The notes: generated by a model not told the origin, from the sequence alone. A DNA stretch of 64,000 nucleotides from Skermanella pratensis (GCF_008843145.1 NZ_CP030265.1:4457001-4521000), one strand, 5' to 3'. Positions 52,677 to 63,920 are shown, counted from the first letter of the stretch. Program-made: numbers and translations.

Positions 52677-53441
52677 ATGGACGACAAGACGACGCACCCC
52701 ATGACCGAAGTGCCGGCTCCATCGCCCGATTGGGCGCTCTTCCTGGACTTCGACGGCACCCTGGTGGAGATCGCCGCCCAGCCCGACGGCGTCCTGGTGG
52801 CGCCCGGCCTGCCGGATCTCCTGACCCGCTTGCACGAGGCGCTCGGCGGCGCGGTGGCCCTGGTCAGCGGGCGCGGCCTCGACGACATCGACCGCCTGCT
52901 CGGACGCCTGCCGCTCGCCGCGGCCGGCCAGCACGGGTTGGAAAGGCGCGACGCGGAAGGCCGGCGCGTGACCGCGACGATCGACCGCACGGCGCTGGCC
53001 GGGATATCGGAAAGCCTTGCGGAATTCGTGGCATCCCACCCGGGCACGCGGCTGGAGCCCAAGGGCATGACCGTGGCTCTCCATTTCCGCAACGCGCCCG
53101 AGGCGGAAGCCGACGCCCGGGCGGCGACGGCCGCCCTGATGGAACGCTTCGGCGACGGCTTCCACGTGCAGGAGGGCAAGATGGTCCTGGAGGTGAAGCC
53201 GAAGGGCTCGACCAAGGGGACGGTGGTCGAACAGCTGCTGACCGAGGCGCCGTTCGCCGGGCGCATCCCCGTGTTCGTCGGCGACGATGTGACCGACGAG
53301 GACGGTTTCCGTGTGGTCAACGCCCATGGCGGCCTATCGATCCAGATCGGCACCCGCCTGCCGACCGAGGCGCGGGTCCGCATTCCGTCGGTGCCCGACC
53401 TTCACCGCTGGCTGGCCGACATTGCCGACCGTGTCCGCTGA
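52677..53441 (+). CDS. otsB: Trehalose-6-phosphate phosphatase
   Basis: A 254-residue HAD-superfamily phosphatase. The nucleophile and acid/base Asp are in LFLDFDGTLVEI (about residues 22-33), VALVSGRGLDDIDRLLG is motif II region, and VFVGDDVTDEDGF is the metal-binding motif typical of OtsB. It removes phosphate from trehalose-6-phosphate made by OtsA, which is the third gene of the same operon. GAGGCAGGCAG precedes ATG 52677. Length and motifs match bacterial OtsB. It is the first gene of otsB-GH15-otsA-glk. Confidence 0.93.
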   Translation: MDDKTTHPMTEVPAPSPDWALFLDFDGTLVEIAAQPDGVLVAPGLPDLLTRLHEALGGAVALVSGRGLDDIDRLLGRLPLAAAGQHGLERRDAEGRRVTATIDRTALAGISESLAEFVASHPGTRLEPKGMTVALHFRNAPEAEADARAATAALMERFGDGFHVQEGKMVLEVKPKGSTKGTVVEQLLTEAPFAGRIPVFVGDDVTDEDGFRVVNAHGGLSIQIGTRLPTEARVRIPSVPDLHRWLADIADRVR

Positions 53442-53457
53442 GCGCCCCGGCCGAGCG

Positions 53458-55305
53458 ATGGACGACCTCAACCTGGCCCTGATCGGCAATTGCAGCTTCA
53501 CCGCCCTGCTCGACACGAAGGCCCGCATCGTCTGGTCCTGCCTGCCGCGTCCGGACGGCGACCCGGTCTTCTCCAGCCTGCTCAACGGTAATCCCGGCGG
53601 CGGTCCCGCCGGGGAGCGCGCGTGCCCCGAGTGGGGTTTCTACGAGATCGAGTTGCTGGGCTGCGTGGGCTCGGAACAGCGCTACCTGCCCAACACGGCC
53701 GTGGTGGAAACCGTCCTCCACGACGGCAACGGATCCGCGATCGAGATCACCGACTTCGCGCCGCGCCACAAGCACCATGACAGGTCGTACCGGCCGGCCA
53801 CGATCGTCCGTCTGGTCCGGGCGCTGCGGGGAACACCGCGGATCGTGATCCGGGTCCGTCCGCGGTTCGACTATGGCGAGGTGGCGCCGGAGATCACCCG
53901 CGGCAGCAACCATATCCGCTACGTCTCGGCGGACAAGGTGCTTCGCCTGACCACCGCGGCACCGATCGCCTATATCCTGGACGAGACGCCGTTCGTGCTG
54001 GACGAACCGGTCACGCTGATCCTCGGCCCGGACGAGCCCCTGCGCGCGCCGATCGACGAGAGCGGGCGGCGGCTGCTCGACATGACGCGCGACTACTGGC
54101 GGCAGTACGTCCGCTCGCTGGCGCTTCCCTTCGAGTGGCAGGACGCGGTGATCCGCGCCGCCATCACCTTGAAGATATGCACCTTCGAGGAGACCGGCGC
54201 GGTCATCGCGGCGGTTACCACCTCGATCCCGGAGGCGCCGGGCACGATACGCAATTGGGACTACCGGTATTGCTGGGTCCGGGACGCTTATTTCGTGATC
54301 CAGGCGCTCAACAGCCTGGGCGTGACCATAACCATGGAGAACTACCTCCACTACATCACCAACATCGTGGCCGGCGCCTCCAAGGGCGCGCTTCAGCCGG
54401 TCTACGGCATCGCGCAGGAGATGCGGCTGGTCGAGCGCACGGCCCCCGGCCTCGCCGGCTACCGGGGCATGGGGCCGGTCCGGGTCGGCAACGAGGCCTA
54501 CGCCCAGCTTCAGAACGACAGCTACGGCGCCGTGATCCTGGCCTCGGCGCAGGCCTTCTTCGACCGGCGTCTGGCCCGGCCGGGCGGCATCGACCTGTTC
54601 CGGCGGTTGGAGCTGCTGGGCGAGCAGGCGGTCATGCTCTACGACAAGCCGGACGCCGGCCTGTGGGAGCTGCGCACCACCGAGCACGTCCATACCTTCT
54701 CCTCGGTGATGTGCTGGGCCGCCTGCGACCGGCTGGCCCGGATCGCCTGCCAGCTGCGGCTCGACGAACGCGCGGTCTACTGGCGGGAGCATGCCGACGG
54801 GATCCGGGAGACCGTCCTGGAGCGGGCCTGGAACCCGAAGCTGAACAGTTTCGTGGACGCCTACCGGGGCGGCGACGGCTTCGACCATGCCGACCGCGAA
54901 GGGATCGGCAAGATCGACGCCAGCCTGTTGCTGATGCACGAACTGCGCTTCATCGAGGCGCGCGATCCCCGCTTCCTCGGCACCCTGGCGGCGATCGAAA
55001 ACACGCTCAAGCGGGGTAGCATGCTCTACAGGTACGTCGCAGCGGATGATTTCGGCTATCCTGAGACCGCCTTCACCATCTGCACCTTCTGGTACATCGA
55101 CGCCCTCGCGGCGATCGGCCGGAAGGACGAGGCGCGGACCTTGTTCGAACAGATGCTGTCCCACCGCAACCATGTGGGACTGCTGTCGGAGGACATCGAC
55201 CCGGCCACCGGCGAGCTATGGGGCAACTATCCCCAGACCTACTCGATGGTCGGCCTGATCAATTCGGCCATGCGGCTGAGCAAACCCTGGGAGGAAGCGT
55301 TTTGA
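53458..55305 (+). CDS. Glycoside hydrolase family 15 protein (glucoamylase/trehalase type)
   Basis: A 615-residue GH15 enzyme. The N-terminal beta-sandwich (about 1-220) is followed by the (alpha/alpha)6 barrel with NWDYRYCWVRDAYFV, TEHVHTFSSVMCWAACDRL, LLLMHELRFI, and SEDIDPATGELWGNYPQTYS, which contains the general base Glu. Bacterial proteins of this arrangement next to otsA/otsB include acid trehalases and glucoamylases acting on alpha-glucosides. It starts 17 bases after otsB and its TGA overlaps the otsA start. No signal peptide is seen, so it acts in the cytoplasm. Trehalase activity is the favoured inference from context. Confidence 0.88.
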   Translation: MDDLNLALIGNCSFTALLDTKARIVWSCLPRPDGDPVFSSLLNGNPGGGPAGERACPEWGFYEIELLGCVGSEQRYLPNTAVVETVLHDGNGSAIEITDFAPRHKHHDRSYRPATIVRLVRALRGTPRIVIRVRPRFDYGEVAPEITRGSNHIRYVSADKVLRLTTAAPIAYILDETPFVLDEPVTLILGPDEPLRAPIDESGRRLLDMTRDYWRQYVRSLALPFEWQDAVIRAAITLKICTFEETGAVIAAVTTSIPEAPGTIRNWDYRYCWVRDAYFVIQALNSLGVTITMENYLHYITNIVAGASKGALQPVYGIAQEMRLVERTAPGLAGYRGMGPVRVGNEAYAQLQNDSYGAVILASAQAFFDRRLARPGGIDLFRRLELLGEQAVMLYDKPDAGLWELRTTEHVHTFSSVMCWAACDRLARIACQLRLDERAVYWREHADGIRETVLERAWNPKLNSFVDAYRGGDGFDHADREGIGKIDASLLLMHELRFIEARDPRFLGTLAAIENTLKRGSMLYRYVAADDFGYPETAFTICTFWYIDALAAIGRKDEARTLFEQMLSHRNHVGLLSEDIDPATGELWGNYPQTYSMVGLINSAMRLSKPWEEAF

Positions 55306-56699
55306 GCAGACTGGTCGTGGTGTCGAACCGGGTCGCCCCGATCGACGAGGGCAAGCAGTCGGCCGGCGGGCTCGCCGTCGCCGTGCTGGCCGCCCTCAAG
55401 AAGACGGGCGGCATCTGGTTCGGCTGGAGCGGCGACGTCGTCGCGGCGCCGCCGTCCGCCCCCAGCCTGACGCCGGTCGGTCGCCTGACCTATGCGACCC
55501 TGGACCTGGCGAAGCGGGACTACGAGGAATACTACAACGGCTACGCCAACTCGACGCTGTGGCCGCTGTTCCACTTCCGGCTCGGGCTGACCAACTTCAG
55601 CCGGCGCAACTATGCGGGCTACCAGCGGGTCAACAGCCTGTTCGCCTCCAAGCTGGCGCCCCTGCTGGAGCCGGACGACATGGTCTGGGTCCACGACTAC
55701 CACCTGATCCCGTTCGCCGAGCAGCTCCGCATGATCGGGATGAAGCACCGCATGGGCTTTTTCCTGCATACGCCGTTCCCGGCGCCCGAGATCCTGGTGG
55801 CGCTGCCCAACCACGAGGACCTGGTGAGGGCGCTGTGCGCCTACGACGTGGTCGGCTTCCACACGCTGTGCGACCTGCGCTGCTTCATCAACTATATCCG
55901 GTTCGAGGCGCGCGGCACGGTGACCGACCGGGGGCCGGGCGAGGGCTACTACATCAAGGCGTTCGGCCGCACCCTGGTGGCCCGATCCTTCCCGATCAGC
56001 ATCGATACCGAGCCGCTGGTGGCCCTGGCGGCGCAGGCGGCCAACACCCGCCAGACCGAGCGCCTGCGGGACAGCCTGGTCGGGCGCGACCTGATCATCG
56101 GCGTCGACCGGCTGGACTATTCCAAGGGCCTGCCGCAGCGCTTCGAATCCTTCCACTGCCTGCTGGAGAACTATCCGGCGAACCGGGGCCACGTCTCGTT
56201 CCTGCAGATCGCCCCGCCGTCCCGGTCCGACGTGCCGGAATACATCGCCATCCGCAAGGAGCTGGAGACGCTGAGCGGCCACATCAACGGTCGCTTCGCC
56301 GAGTTCGACTGGGTGCCGATCCGCTACCTGAACAAGAGCTTCACCCGCCGCTCCCTGGCCGGATTCTTCCGGGTCAGCAAGGTCGGGCTGGTGACGCCGC
56401 TGCGCGACGGCATGAACCTGGTCGCCAAGGAATATGTCGCCTGCCAGGACCCGGAGGACCCCGGCGTGCTGGTCCTGTCGCGCTTCGCCGGCGCCGCCGA
56501 GGAACTGGACGCGGCGCTGATCGTCAATCCCTACGATATCGAATCGGTCGCCGACGCGCTCCAGCGCGCCCTCACCATGCCGCTGGAGGAACGCAAGCAG
56601 CGCCATGCGGACATGATGGCCGTGCTCCGGCGCAACGATATCGCCGTCTGGCGCGAGAAATTCGTCACGGCGCTGACGCGGGCGCCGTACGATAGCTGA
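55302..56699 (+). CDS. otsA: Trehalose-6-phosphate synthase (GT20)
   Basis: A 465-residue GT20 enzyme joining UDP-glucose and glucose-6-phosphate. It begins [20 protein letters not shown], with the glycine-rich GGLAVAV and GGIWFGWSG, then [41 protein letters not shown] and [17 protein letters not shown]. The start is TTG 55302, overlapping the TGA of the GH15 gene (TTGA); a longer frame from 55218 would lie inside GH15. Its product is dephosphorylated by OtsB in the same operon. Expression is probably coupled to that of GH15. Confidence 0.94.
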   Translation: MSRLVVVSNRVAPIDEGKQSAGGLAVAVLAALKKTGGIWFGWSGDVVAAPPSAPSLTPVGRLTYATLDLAKRDYEEYYNGYANSTLWPLFHFRLGLTNFSRRNYAGYQRVNSLFASKLAPLLEPDDMVWVHDYHLIPFAEQLRMIGMKHRMGFFLHTPFPAPEILVALPNHEDLVRALCAYDVVGFHTLCDLRCFINYIRFEARGTVTDRGPGEGYYIKAFGRTLVARSFPISIDTEPLVALAAQAANTRQTERLRDSLVGRDLIIGVDRLDYSKGLPQRFESFHCLLENYPANRGHVSFLQIAPPSRSDVPEYIAIRKELETLSGHINGRFAEFDWVPIRYLNKSFTRRSLAGFFRVSKVGLVTPLRDGMNLVAKEYVACQDPEDPGVLVLSRFAGAAEELDAALIVNPYDIESVADALQRALTMPLEERKQRHADMMAVLRRNDIAVWREKFVTALTRAPYDS

Positions 56700-56752
56700 C
56701 CACGGGCCGATGCGGAGGCCATAAGGCCGGGGAAGCAGAGGGAGGGAGACTC

Positions 56753-57712
56753 ATGACCGGAACACGCCATCTCGTCGCCGACATCGGCGCGACCAACGCC
56801 CGCTTCGGGCTGCTCGACGAGGCCGGCCGCCTGCTCCACACCCGCACCCTGCCCTGCACCGGCTATCCCACGCTGGAGGCCGCGGGCCAGGCCTATCTGG
56901 CCGCCGCCCAGCCCGACGCCCACCCGGCGGAAGGGGCCATCGCGATCGCCGGGCCGGTGACCGGCGACGTGCTGACCATGACCAACCATCCCTGGACCTT
57001 CTCGGTGCGGGACACCTGCAAGGCGCTCGGGCTCGGCCGGCTGGAGGTGGTCAACGACTTCACCGCCGTCGCCATGTCGATCCCGCTGCTGACGGAGGCC
57101 GACAGGGTCCAGGTCGGCGACGGCACCCCGGTCCCGGGCGACGTGATCGGCGTGATCGGCCCCGGCACCGGCCTAGGCGTCTCCGGTCTGGTCCAGGGTC
57201 CCGGAGGCTGGACGGCGCTCGCGGGCGAAGGCGGGCACGTGACCATGGCACCGATCTCGGATCGGGAGAGCGCCGTGCTCGACCAGCTCCGCAAGCAGTT
57301 CAACCATGTCTCGGCCGAGCGGGTGATCTCCGGCCAAGGGCTCGTCAACCTGTACGAGGCCCTGTCCCTGCTCGACCATCGCGAGCCCGAGAGCCTGACC
57401 CCCGCCGACGTCACGGGCCGCGGGCTGGACGGAAGCGACCCGACCTGCGTCGAGGCGCTGGAGATGTTCTGCGCCATGCTCGGCACCGTCGCCGGCAACC
57501 TGGCGCTGACCCTGGGCTCGCGCGGCGGCGTCTATATCGCGGGAGGCATCGTCCCGCGCCTGGGCGGCTTCTTCGCCCACTCCCGGTTCCGCAAGCGCTT
57601 CGTCGGGAAGGGCCGGCTGTGCGACTATCTCGGGCCGATACCCACATATGTCGTGACCCACGAGCTTCCGGCCTTCCTGGGGCTGAAGGCCGTGCTCGAC
57701 AAGGTCGCGTAA
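56753..57712 (+). CDS. glk: Glucokinase
   Basis: A 319-residue glucokinase of the proteobacterial Glk type. It starts HLVADIGATNARFGLLDEAG (phosphate-binding), has VNDFTAVAMSIPLL with the catalytic Asp, GPGTGLGVSGLVQG, EGGHVTMAP and AGGIVPRLGGFFAHS. It phosphorylates glucose with ATP to glucose-6-phosphate. It lies 53 bases after otsA, with GGAGGGAG upstream of ATG 56753. In this operon it would rephosphorylate glucose released by GH15 and supply glucose-6-phosphate to OtsA. A large inverted repeat follows as terminator. Confidence 0.93.
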   Translation: MTGTRHLVADIGATNARFGLLDEAGRLLHTRTLPCTGYPTLEAAGQAYLAAAQPDAHPAEGAIAIAGPVTGDVLTMTNHPWTFSVRDTCKALGLGRLEVVNDFTAVAMSIPLLTEADRVQVGDGTPVPGDVIGVIGPGTGLGVSGLVQGPGGWTALAGEGGHVTMAPISDRESAVLDQLRKQFNHVSAERVISGQGLVNLYEALSLLDHREPESLTPADVTGRGLDGSDPTCVEALEMFCAMLGTVAGNLALTLGSRGGVYIAGGIVPRLGGFFAHSRFRKRFVGKGRLCDYLGPIPTYVVTHELPAFLGLKAVLDKVA

Positions 57713-57740
57713 CGCTTCCCCGCCGCTGGAGCTGATCCGA

Positions 57741-57830
57741 TGCGTTGCGCCATGGGCGCAACCTACGATCGTTGGCCCGCATCATCTCCGCACTGCGTCG
57801 CGCCGTAGGTTGCGCCCATGACGCAACGCA
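57741..57830. repeat. Long inverted repeat between convergent genes (REP-like)
   Basis: Arms 57741-57767 and 57804-57830 (27 bases, one mismatch) surround 36 bases. Each arm contains its own smaller hairpin, GTTGCGCC-ATG-GGCGCAAC. It lies between glk and the convergent phospholipase gene and may terminate both transcripts. A similar unit occurs at 63897-63920. Confidence 0.85.
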
Positions 57831-57882
57831 GTGCGCCGAGTGGAACCGCCGGCTGCGAGTTCAACATGATCAGGTACCGCCG

Positions 57883-59343
57883 CTAGGCCGGGTCGGACAG
57901 GCGCACCCTGGCGGGATGCCTGAGCTTCCAGGCTCGCATCAGCAGGCCGCCGCCGACCAGCAGGGCCGCGAGCATGATCGGGACGGCGACCAGGCGGGGG
58001 AAGAAGGCCGCCAGGACCGCCACCACCATCAGGATCGCCCCGGCGCCGGCCAGGACGCCGGCTTCCGCCCGGCCGACCGCCCGGCGGTTGGTCAGGGCCG
58101 CCCCCACCGTGTTGCCGATGCCGAGGCTGCCCGCCGCGACGCGGGCGGTGCTGGGCTTCTTCTGGCGGTGTCCCCGGGGGCTGCGCGGGGCGATGGCCTT
58201 GGGCCGATGCTTGACGTCGAGCACCACCTCGGTCGATTGCGCCAGGTCCTCCAGGTACATGGTCTCCATGGCCTCGGCGAAGCGGCTGTCCTCGATCGCG
58301 AGGTCCAGCTCCCAGTTGCCGATCCAGCTGGCGATGTTGAGGTTGGTCGAGCCGACCCGTGCCCAGTGGCCGTCGGCCACCGCGGTCTTGGCGTGGAGCA
58401 TCGGGCCGTTCCACTCGAAGATCCGGACGCCTGCCTCCAGCAGGGGCCGGTAGCTCGCCCGCGACAGCGCCTGGGTGATCGGGATGTCGCTGATGCCGGG
58501 CACCAGAAGCCTGACGTCGACGCCGTCGCGCGCCGCCTCGCCCAGGGCCTGGATATAGGCGGTGGTACCGACGAAATAGGCGTCGGTCAGCCACAGCCGG
58601 TCCTGCACCCCGGCGGCTATCAGCAGGTCCAGGCGGTAGACGCCCATCTCCGATGGCTGGCCCTCGATCAGCCGGATCGAGACGTCGCCGGCCGACAGGG
58701 GCATACCCCGCGGCTCCCGGACCTCCAGCCGCTCCAGCGCCGGGCCCGCGGCATTCCAGCTGTGGCGGAACGCGGCTTCCAGGTCGCCCAGAACGGGGCC
58801 CTCGATCGCGACGCCGGTATCGCGCCACGGCTTCCGCCTGCCGGTCGGATCGCCGGCCCAGGCATCGCCGACACACAGGCCGGAGACGAAGCCGATCCGG
58901 CCGTCCACGGTCAGCGTCTTGCGATGGTTGCGGCTGAGCCAGCCGAGCGGGCTGTCCAGGCGCGGCGGGTTGAAGATCCGGACCTGCACGCCGGCCTGGA
59001 TCAGGGTCCGGAGCATGGGTCGCGACAACTTGCGGAAGCAGCCGAGCCAATCGTACAGGAAATATATCCGGACGCCCGCGCGGGCGCGTTCCGCCAGCAG
59101 GTCCACGAAGGTGCGGCCGGTCGCGTCGTCGTAGATGATGTAGTTCTCGAACTGGATCCAGTCCCGGGCCGAGCCGATGGCCTCCAGCCAGGCGGGGTAG
59201 TTCTCGGCCCCGTTCCTGAGCAGGCGGAGACCGTTGCCCGGCACCGCCATGGCGCCCGTCACCCTCGACAGGGCTTGGCTCGCCAGCATCTGGTCCAGCG
59301 ACCGCTCCTTGCGTGTCGCGGCGTGAAGCACATTCGTCCGCAT
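57883..59343 (-). CDS. Phospholipase D / cardiolipin synthase family protein
   Basis: A 486-residue protein with two PLD catalytic motifs: NHRKTLTVDGRIGF (His-x-Lys-x4-Asp form, about 150) and MLHAKTAVADGHWARVGSTN (about 330-349). The domain order and WIQFENYIIYDDATG resemble bacterial cardiolipin synthases that join two phosphatidylglycerols. Unlike ClsA there are no N-terminal helices; instead two helices lie at the C-terminus (about 430-475). It is a single gene, convergent with glk and divergent from the oxidoreductase genes. Phosphatidyl transfer is likely, hydrolysis possible. Confidence 0.88.
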   Translation of the reverse strand: MRTNVLHAATRKERSLDQMLASQALSRVTGAMAVPGNGLRLLRNGAENYPAWLEAIGSARDWIQFENYIIYDDATGRTFVDLLAERARAGVRIYFLYDWLGCFRKLSRPMLRTLIQAGVQVRIFNPPRLDSPLGWLSRNHRKTLTVDGRIGFVSGLCVGDAWAGDPTGRRKPWRDTGVAIEGPVLGDLEAAFRHSWNAAGPALERLEVREPRGMPLSAGDVSIRLIEGQPSEMGVYRLDLLIAAGVQDRLWLTDAYFVGTTAYIQALGEAARDGVDVRLLVPGISDIPITQALSRASYRPLLEAGVRIFEWNGPMLHAKTAVADGHWARVGSTNLNIASWIGNWELDLAIEDSRFAEAMETMYLEDLAQSTEVVLDVKHRPKAIAPRSPRGHRQKKPSTARVAAGSLGIGNTVGAALTNRRAVGRAEAGVLAGAGAILMVVAVLAAFFPRLVAVPIMLAALLVGGGLLMRAWKLRHPARVRLSDPA

Positions 59344-59591
59344 TGGGGGTCTGCCGGCTCCGCGGAAAGTTTCGTCCCAGGGGTTCGTCCAGGTGGCCCG
59401 ATGCCGTTCCGGACAACACCCATATGCCGCTCCGGTTGCCGCGTTTCCACCGAATCCGACGGGAAGCAGGCGTGCCGGGAACCCGGGGCCGGGACAAAAG
59501 GTTAATGTCCGAACGGCCGAATGATCTCCGCCTATCGGTCACGCCGTTCGGACGATTTCCATTCCATCGACGCTTCCAGAGGAGGTTCGCC

Positions 59592-60121
59592 TTGAACTCC
59601 ATGCCGAGTATCGGGCCGGCAAGCGGCTCCGCACAAGCCATTCCGATCACCCTGACCATCAACGGCGAAATTCGGCACCTGAAGGTCGAACCCTGGACCA
59701 GCCTCCTCGACCTGCTGCGCGACGGTCTCGACCTGACCGGCACCAAGAAGGGATGCGACCATGGCCAGTGCGGCGCCTGCACCGTGCTGATCGACGACCG
59801 CCGCGTCAATTCCTGCCTGACCCTGGCGGTGATGCAGGACGGCGCCAGCGTCACCACGATCGAGGGCATATCCTGCGGCGCGAACCTGCACCCGGTCCAG
59901 GACGCCTTCATCGAGCATGACGCCTTCCAGTGCGGTTACTGTACGCCCGGACAGATCTGTTCGGCCGTCGGCCTGATCAAGGAAGGCAGGGCCCATACGG
60001 CCGACGAGATCCGCGAGCTGATGAGCGGCAACCTGTGCCGCTGCGGCTGTTACACGAACATCGTGACCGCGATCGAGCAGGTCGTCGGACAGGGCGGCGG
60101 CCGGATGAAGGAGGCCGCGGA

Positions 60122-60125
<4 letters not shown>
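59592..60125 (+). CDS. Aldehyde oxidoreductase, 2Fe-2S subunit (PaoA/YagT-like)
   Basis: A 177-residue subunit with two [2Fe-2S] clusters. The plant-type ferredoxin site is KKGCDHGQCGACTVL with a further Cys in NSCLTL; the second cluster uses QCGYCTPGQI and NLCRCGCYTNI. It passes electrons from the molybdenum centre to FAD. The start is TTG 59592, six bases after GAGGAGG. Unlike E. coli PaoA no twin-arginine signal is present upstream, so this enzyme probably stays in the cytoplasm. The stop overlaps the FAD-subunit start (ATGA). Confidence 0.9.
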
Positions 60126-61138
<1,013 letters not shown>

Positions 61139-61149
61139 GGCGAGACGGC

Positions 61150-63426
61150 ATGACCAGCAACATCCAGGACTTCCGCCGCCCCGAGGGCGGGCGTTACGTC
61201 GGCTCGGCCCAGCGCCGGATCGACGGCCGGCTGAAGGTGACCGGCGGAGCCAAGTATGCCGGCGAGTTCCCGACGCCCGGCCTGACCTTCGGCTACGTGA
61301 TCTCGTCCGAGATCGCCCACGGCCGGATCACCCGCATCGACACCTCGGCCGCCGAGGCGGTCCCCGGCGTCATCAAGGTGCTCACCCACCTGAACCGGCC
61401 GAAGATCGCCGACGAGGACAAGAAGTATCAGGACCAGACCGCCCCTCCGGGCTCGCCCATGCGGGCGCTGGGCGACGACAAGATCGCCTATAGCGGCCAG
61501 CCGATCGGGCTGGTCGTGGCGGAGACGTTCGAACTGGCCCGTTATGCCGCCACCCTGGTGGAGATCGGGTACGAGAGCTGGCCGCACAAGTCGGACCTGA
61601 AGGCCGAGCGCGCCGCCGCCTACGAGCCCAAGGAGAAGCGGAACGGCATCGCCCCGGCCCCGCCGCCGCGCGGCGACGTGGATGCCGCCTTCGCCAAGGC
61701 GCCGGTCCGGTTCGAGAACGAGTACCGGGTCGCGGTGGAGCACCACAACCCGATGGAGCCCCACGCCTCCACGGTGGTCTGGGGCGACGGCGGCAAGCTG
61801 ACCATCTACGACAAGACCCAGGGCGTCCAGAACTCCCAGAACTACGTCACCGGCGTGTTCGGGCTGAAGAAGGAGGACGTCCGGGTCATCTCGCCCTTCG
61901 TCGGCGGCGCCTTCGGCTCCGGCCTGCGGCCGCAATACCAGCTCTACCTGGCGGTGATGGCGGCGCTGGACCTGAAGCGGTCGGTCCGGGTGGTGCTGAC
62001 CCGCGACCAGATGTTCACCTTCGTCCACCGGCCGGACACCATCCAGACGCTGGCGGTGGCGGCCGGCAAGGACGGCAAGCTCCAGGGCATCCGGCACGAC
62101 GCGGTGGCCGAGACCTCGACCTTCGAGGATTACCAGGAGGTGGTCGTCAACTGGTCGGGCCTGCTCTACGACTGTCCAAATACCAAGCTCACCTACGAGC
62201 TTGCGAAGATGAACACCTACACGCCCGGCGACATGCGCGCGCCGGGCGCCACGCTGGGCGTCTTCGCGCTGGAATCGGCGATGGACGAGCTGGCCTACGC
62301 GACCGGCGTGGATCCCGTCGATCTCCGTCTGAAGAACTATGCCGAGAAGGACGAGAACGAGGGCAAGCCGTTCAGCAGCAAGGAGCTTCGGGCCTGCTAC
62401 GCGAAGGCCGCCGAGCGCTTCGGCTGGTCGAAGCGGAACCCGAAGCCCCGCTCGATGCGGGAGGGCCGGGAGCTGATCGGCTGGGGCATGGCGACCGGGG
62501 TCTGGGAAGCCATGATGATGCAGACCAGCGCGCGGGCCATCCTGAAGGCCGACGGCACGCTGGAGGTCGCGACCGCCACCGCCGATATCGGGACCGGCAC
62601 CTATACCATCCTGGCCCAGCTCGGCGCCGATGCGCTGGGGGTTCCGATCGAGGCCGTGACGGTCAAGATCGGCGACAGCTCGCTTCCGAAGTCGCCGGTC
62701 GAGGGCGGGTCCTGGGCCGCGGCGTCGGCCGGCACCGCCGTCCAGGCCGCCTGCTACACCGTGCGCGAGAAGCTGTTCAACGCGGCCCGCACGGCCGAGG
62801 GCTCGCCGCTCGCCAATTTCAGCATCGACCGCGTCGTGTTCGGGAACGGGCGGATCTCGGTGGACGGCGACCCGAAGCGCTTCGTGACCCTGGCCGACGC
62901 CCTGGCGGCCAGCGGACAGGCCGAGATCTCGGCCGAGGAGACGACCCAGCCCGATCCGGAGACCAAGAAGAAATACTCGGGCTACACCCACTCCGCGATC
63001 TTCGCCGAGGTTCGGATCGACGAGGAGCTCGGCGTGATCCGCCTGACGCGCATCGTCAACGCGGTGGCCGCCGGCAAGATCCTGAACACGAAGACCGCCC
63101 GCAGCCAGATCCTGGGCGGCGTCGTGTTCGGCATCGGCATGGCGCTCCATGAGGAGAGCCTGATGGACAAGGAGCTGGGCCGCTTCATGAACCACAACAT
63201 CGCCGAGTACCATATCCCGGCCCATGCCGACGTCCGGGACATCGACGTGATCTTCGTGGACGAGCACGACGACAAGGCGAGCCCGATCGGCGTGAAGGGC
63301 CTGGGCGAGATCGGCATCGTCGGCACGGCGGCGGCGATCGCCAACGCCGTGTACCACGCCACCGGCCGCCGCATCCGGCACCTGCCGATCACGATCGACA
63401 AGGTGATGGGCGCGGGAGAGGCGTAA
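61150..63426 (+). CDS. Aldehyde oxidoreductase, molybdenum cofactor-binding subunit (PaoC/YagR-like)
   Basis: A 758-residue molybdenum subunit. RRIDGRLKVTGGAKYAGEF opens the first domain; FVGGAFGSGLRPQYQ, ATATADIGTGTYTILAQ and GSWAAASAGTAV line the cofactor; GVKGLGEIGIVG near the C-terminus holds the catalytic Glu. The cofactor is probably molybdopterin cytosine dinucleotide. It oxidises aldehydes, probably aromatic or broad-range, to acids. It begins 11 bases after the FAD subunit. A paoD/xdhC-type maturation gene is not seen before the window ends. Confidence 0.92.
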   Translation: MTSNIQDFRRPEGGRYVGSAQRRIDGRLKVTGGAKYAGEFPTPGLTFGYVISSEIAHGRITRIDTSAAEAVPGVIKVLTHLNRPKIADEDKKYQDQTAPPGSPMRALGDDKIAYSGQPIGLVVAETFELARYAATLVEIGYESWPHKSDLKAERAAAYEPKEKRNGIAPAPPPRGDVDAAFAKAPVRFENEYRVAVEHHNPMEPHASTVVWGDGGKLTIYDKTQGVQNSQNYVTGVFGLKKEDVRVISPFVGGAFGSGLRPQYQLYLAVMAALDLKRSVRVVLTRDQMFTFVHRPDTIQTLAVAAGKDGKLQGIRHDAVAETSTFEDYQEVVVNWSGLLYDCPNTKLTYELAKMNTYTPGDMRAPGATLGVFALESAMDELAYATGVDPVDLRLKNYAEKDENEGKPFSSKELRACYAKAAERFGWSKRNPKPRSMREGRELIGWGMATGVWEAMMMQTSARAILKADGTLEVATATADIGTGTYTILAQLGADALGVPIEAVTVKIGDSSLPKSPVEGGSWAAASAGTAVQAACYTVREKLFNAARTAEGSPLANFSIDRVVFGNGRISVDGDPKRFVTLADALAASGQAEISAEETTQPDPETKKKYSGYTHSAIFAEVRIDEELGVIRLTRIVNAVAAGKILNTKTARSQILGGVVFGIGMALHEESLMDKELGRFMNHNIAEYHIPAHADVRDIDVIFVDEHDDKASPIGVKGLGEIGIVGTAAAIANAVYHATGRRIRHLPITIDKVMGAGEA

Positions 63427-63435
63427 GCTCGGACG

Positions 63436-63473
63436 CCGGGGGGTAGGATGGTGCGGCCATCCCGCCCCCCCGG
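63436..63473 (+). terminator. Hairpin downstream of the oxidoreductase operon
   Basis: CCGGGGGGTAGGATGG (63436-63451) pairs with CCATCCCGCCCCCCCGG (63457-63473), with one unpaired base, around a five-base loop. It begins 10 bases after the stop of the molybdenum subunit. No T-tract follows; termination would need Rho or another factor. Confidence 0.6.
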
Positions 63474-63896
63474 GTTATGGACGCGAATGTCATCAATCGT
63501 GCGCAGGGGCCGGGGTGGGTGTCGCCGGGCAGCATGACTGTCCGGCATGGCCGTTCCCCAGCGGCCGTTGGAAGCTGCTCCCTTGCGCGGGCTCGAGCGC
63601 GCGCGGTCCGTCCTGCCCCACCGGGGAAAGGTCATCATTCGTCATCCCCCGGCGCGACGAATACGTATTCACTTTTCGAAGATCCCGCCGCGGCACGGCG
63701 CGACCATGATCGCACGGAAGTATTAAGGATAGTTTTCCCAGGCGTTCTTCCGGCGCACCCTGCCGGCACATTCCTTCACTCGATCATCTTTCCGGTCCAG
63801 CGGTCTTGGCCGATCCAGAATGGGCACCGAGGACAGGTCTGCCCCTCATTAGAGCTGTGCCCGATCAGGTCGATCCGCCCGGAGCAGCCGAACCGA

Positions 63897-63920
63897 TGCG
63901 TTGGGCCATGGGCCCAACCT
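63897..63920. repeat. Single unit of the REP-like element
   Basis: TGCGTTGGGCCATGGGCCCA plus ACCT matches the left arm at 57741 except for two positions, which are the two partners of one base pair (C-G there, G-C here). The hairpin GTTGGGCC-ATG-GGCCCAAC is thus preserved by a compensatory change. Confidence 0.75.

Noticed and set aside
53317-55173. A 618-codon antisense frame over the GH15 gene, and similar frames over otsA and glk
   Set aside because: They are shadows caused by high third-position GC. The sense frames hold the catalytic motifs.
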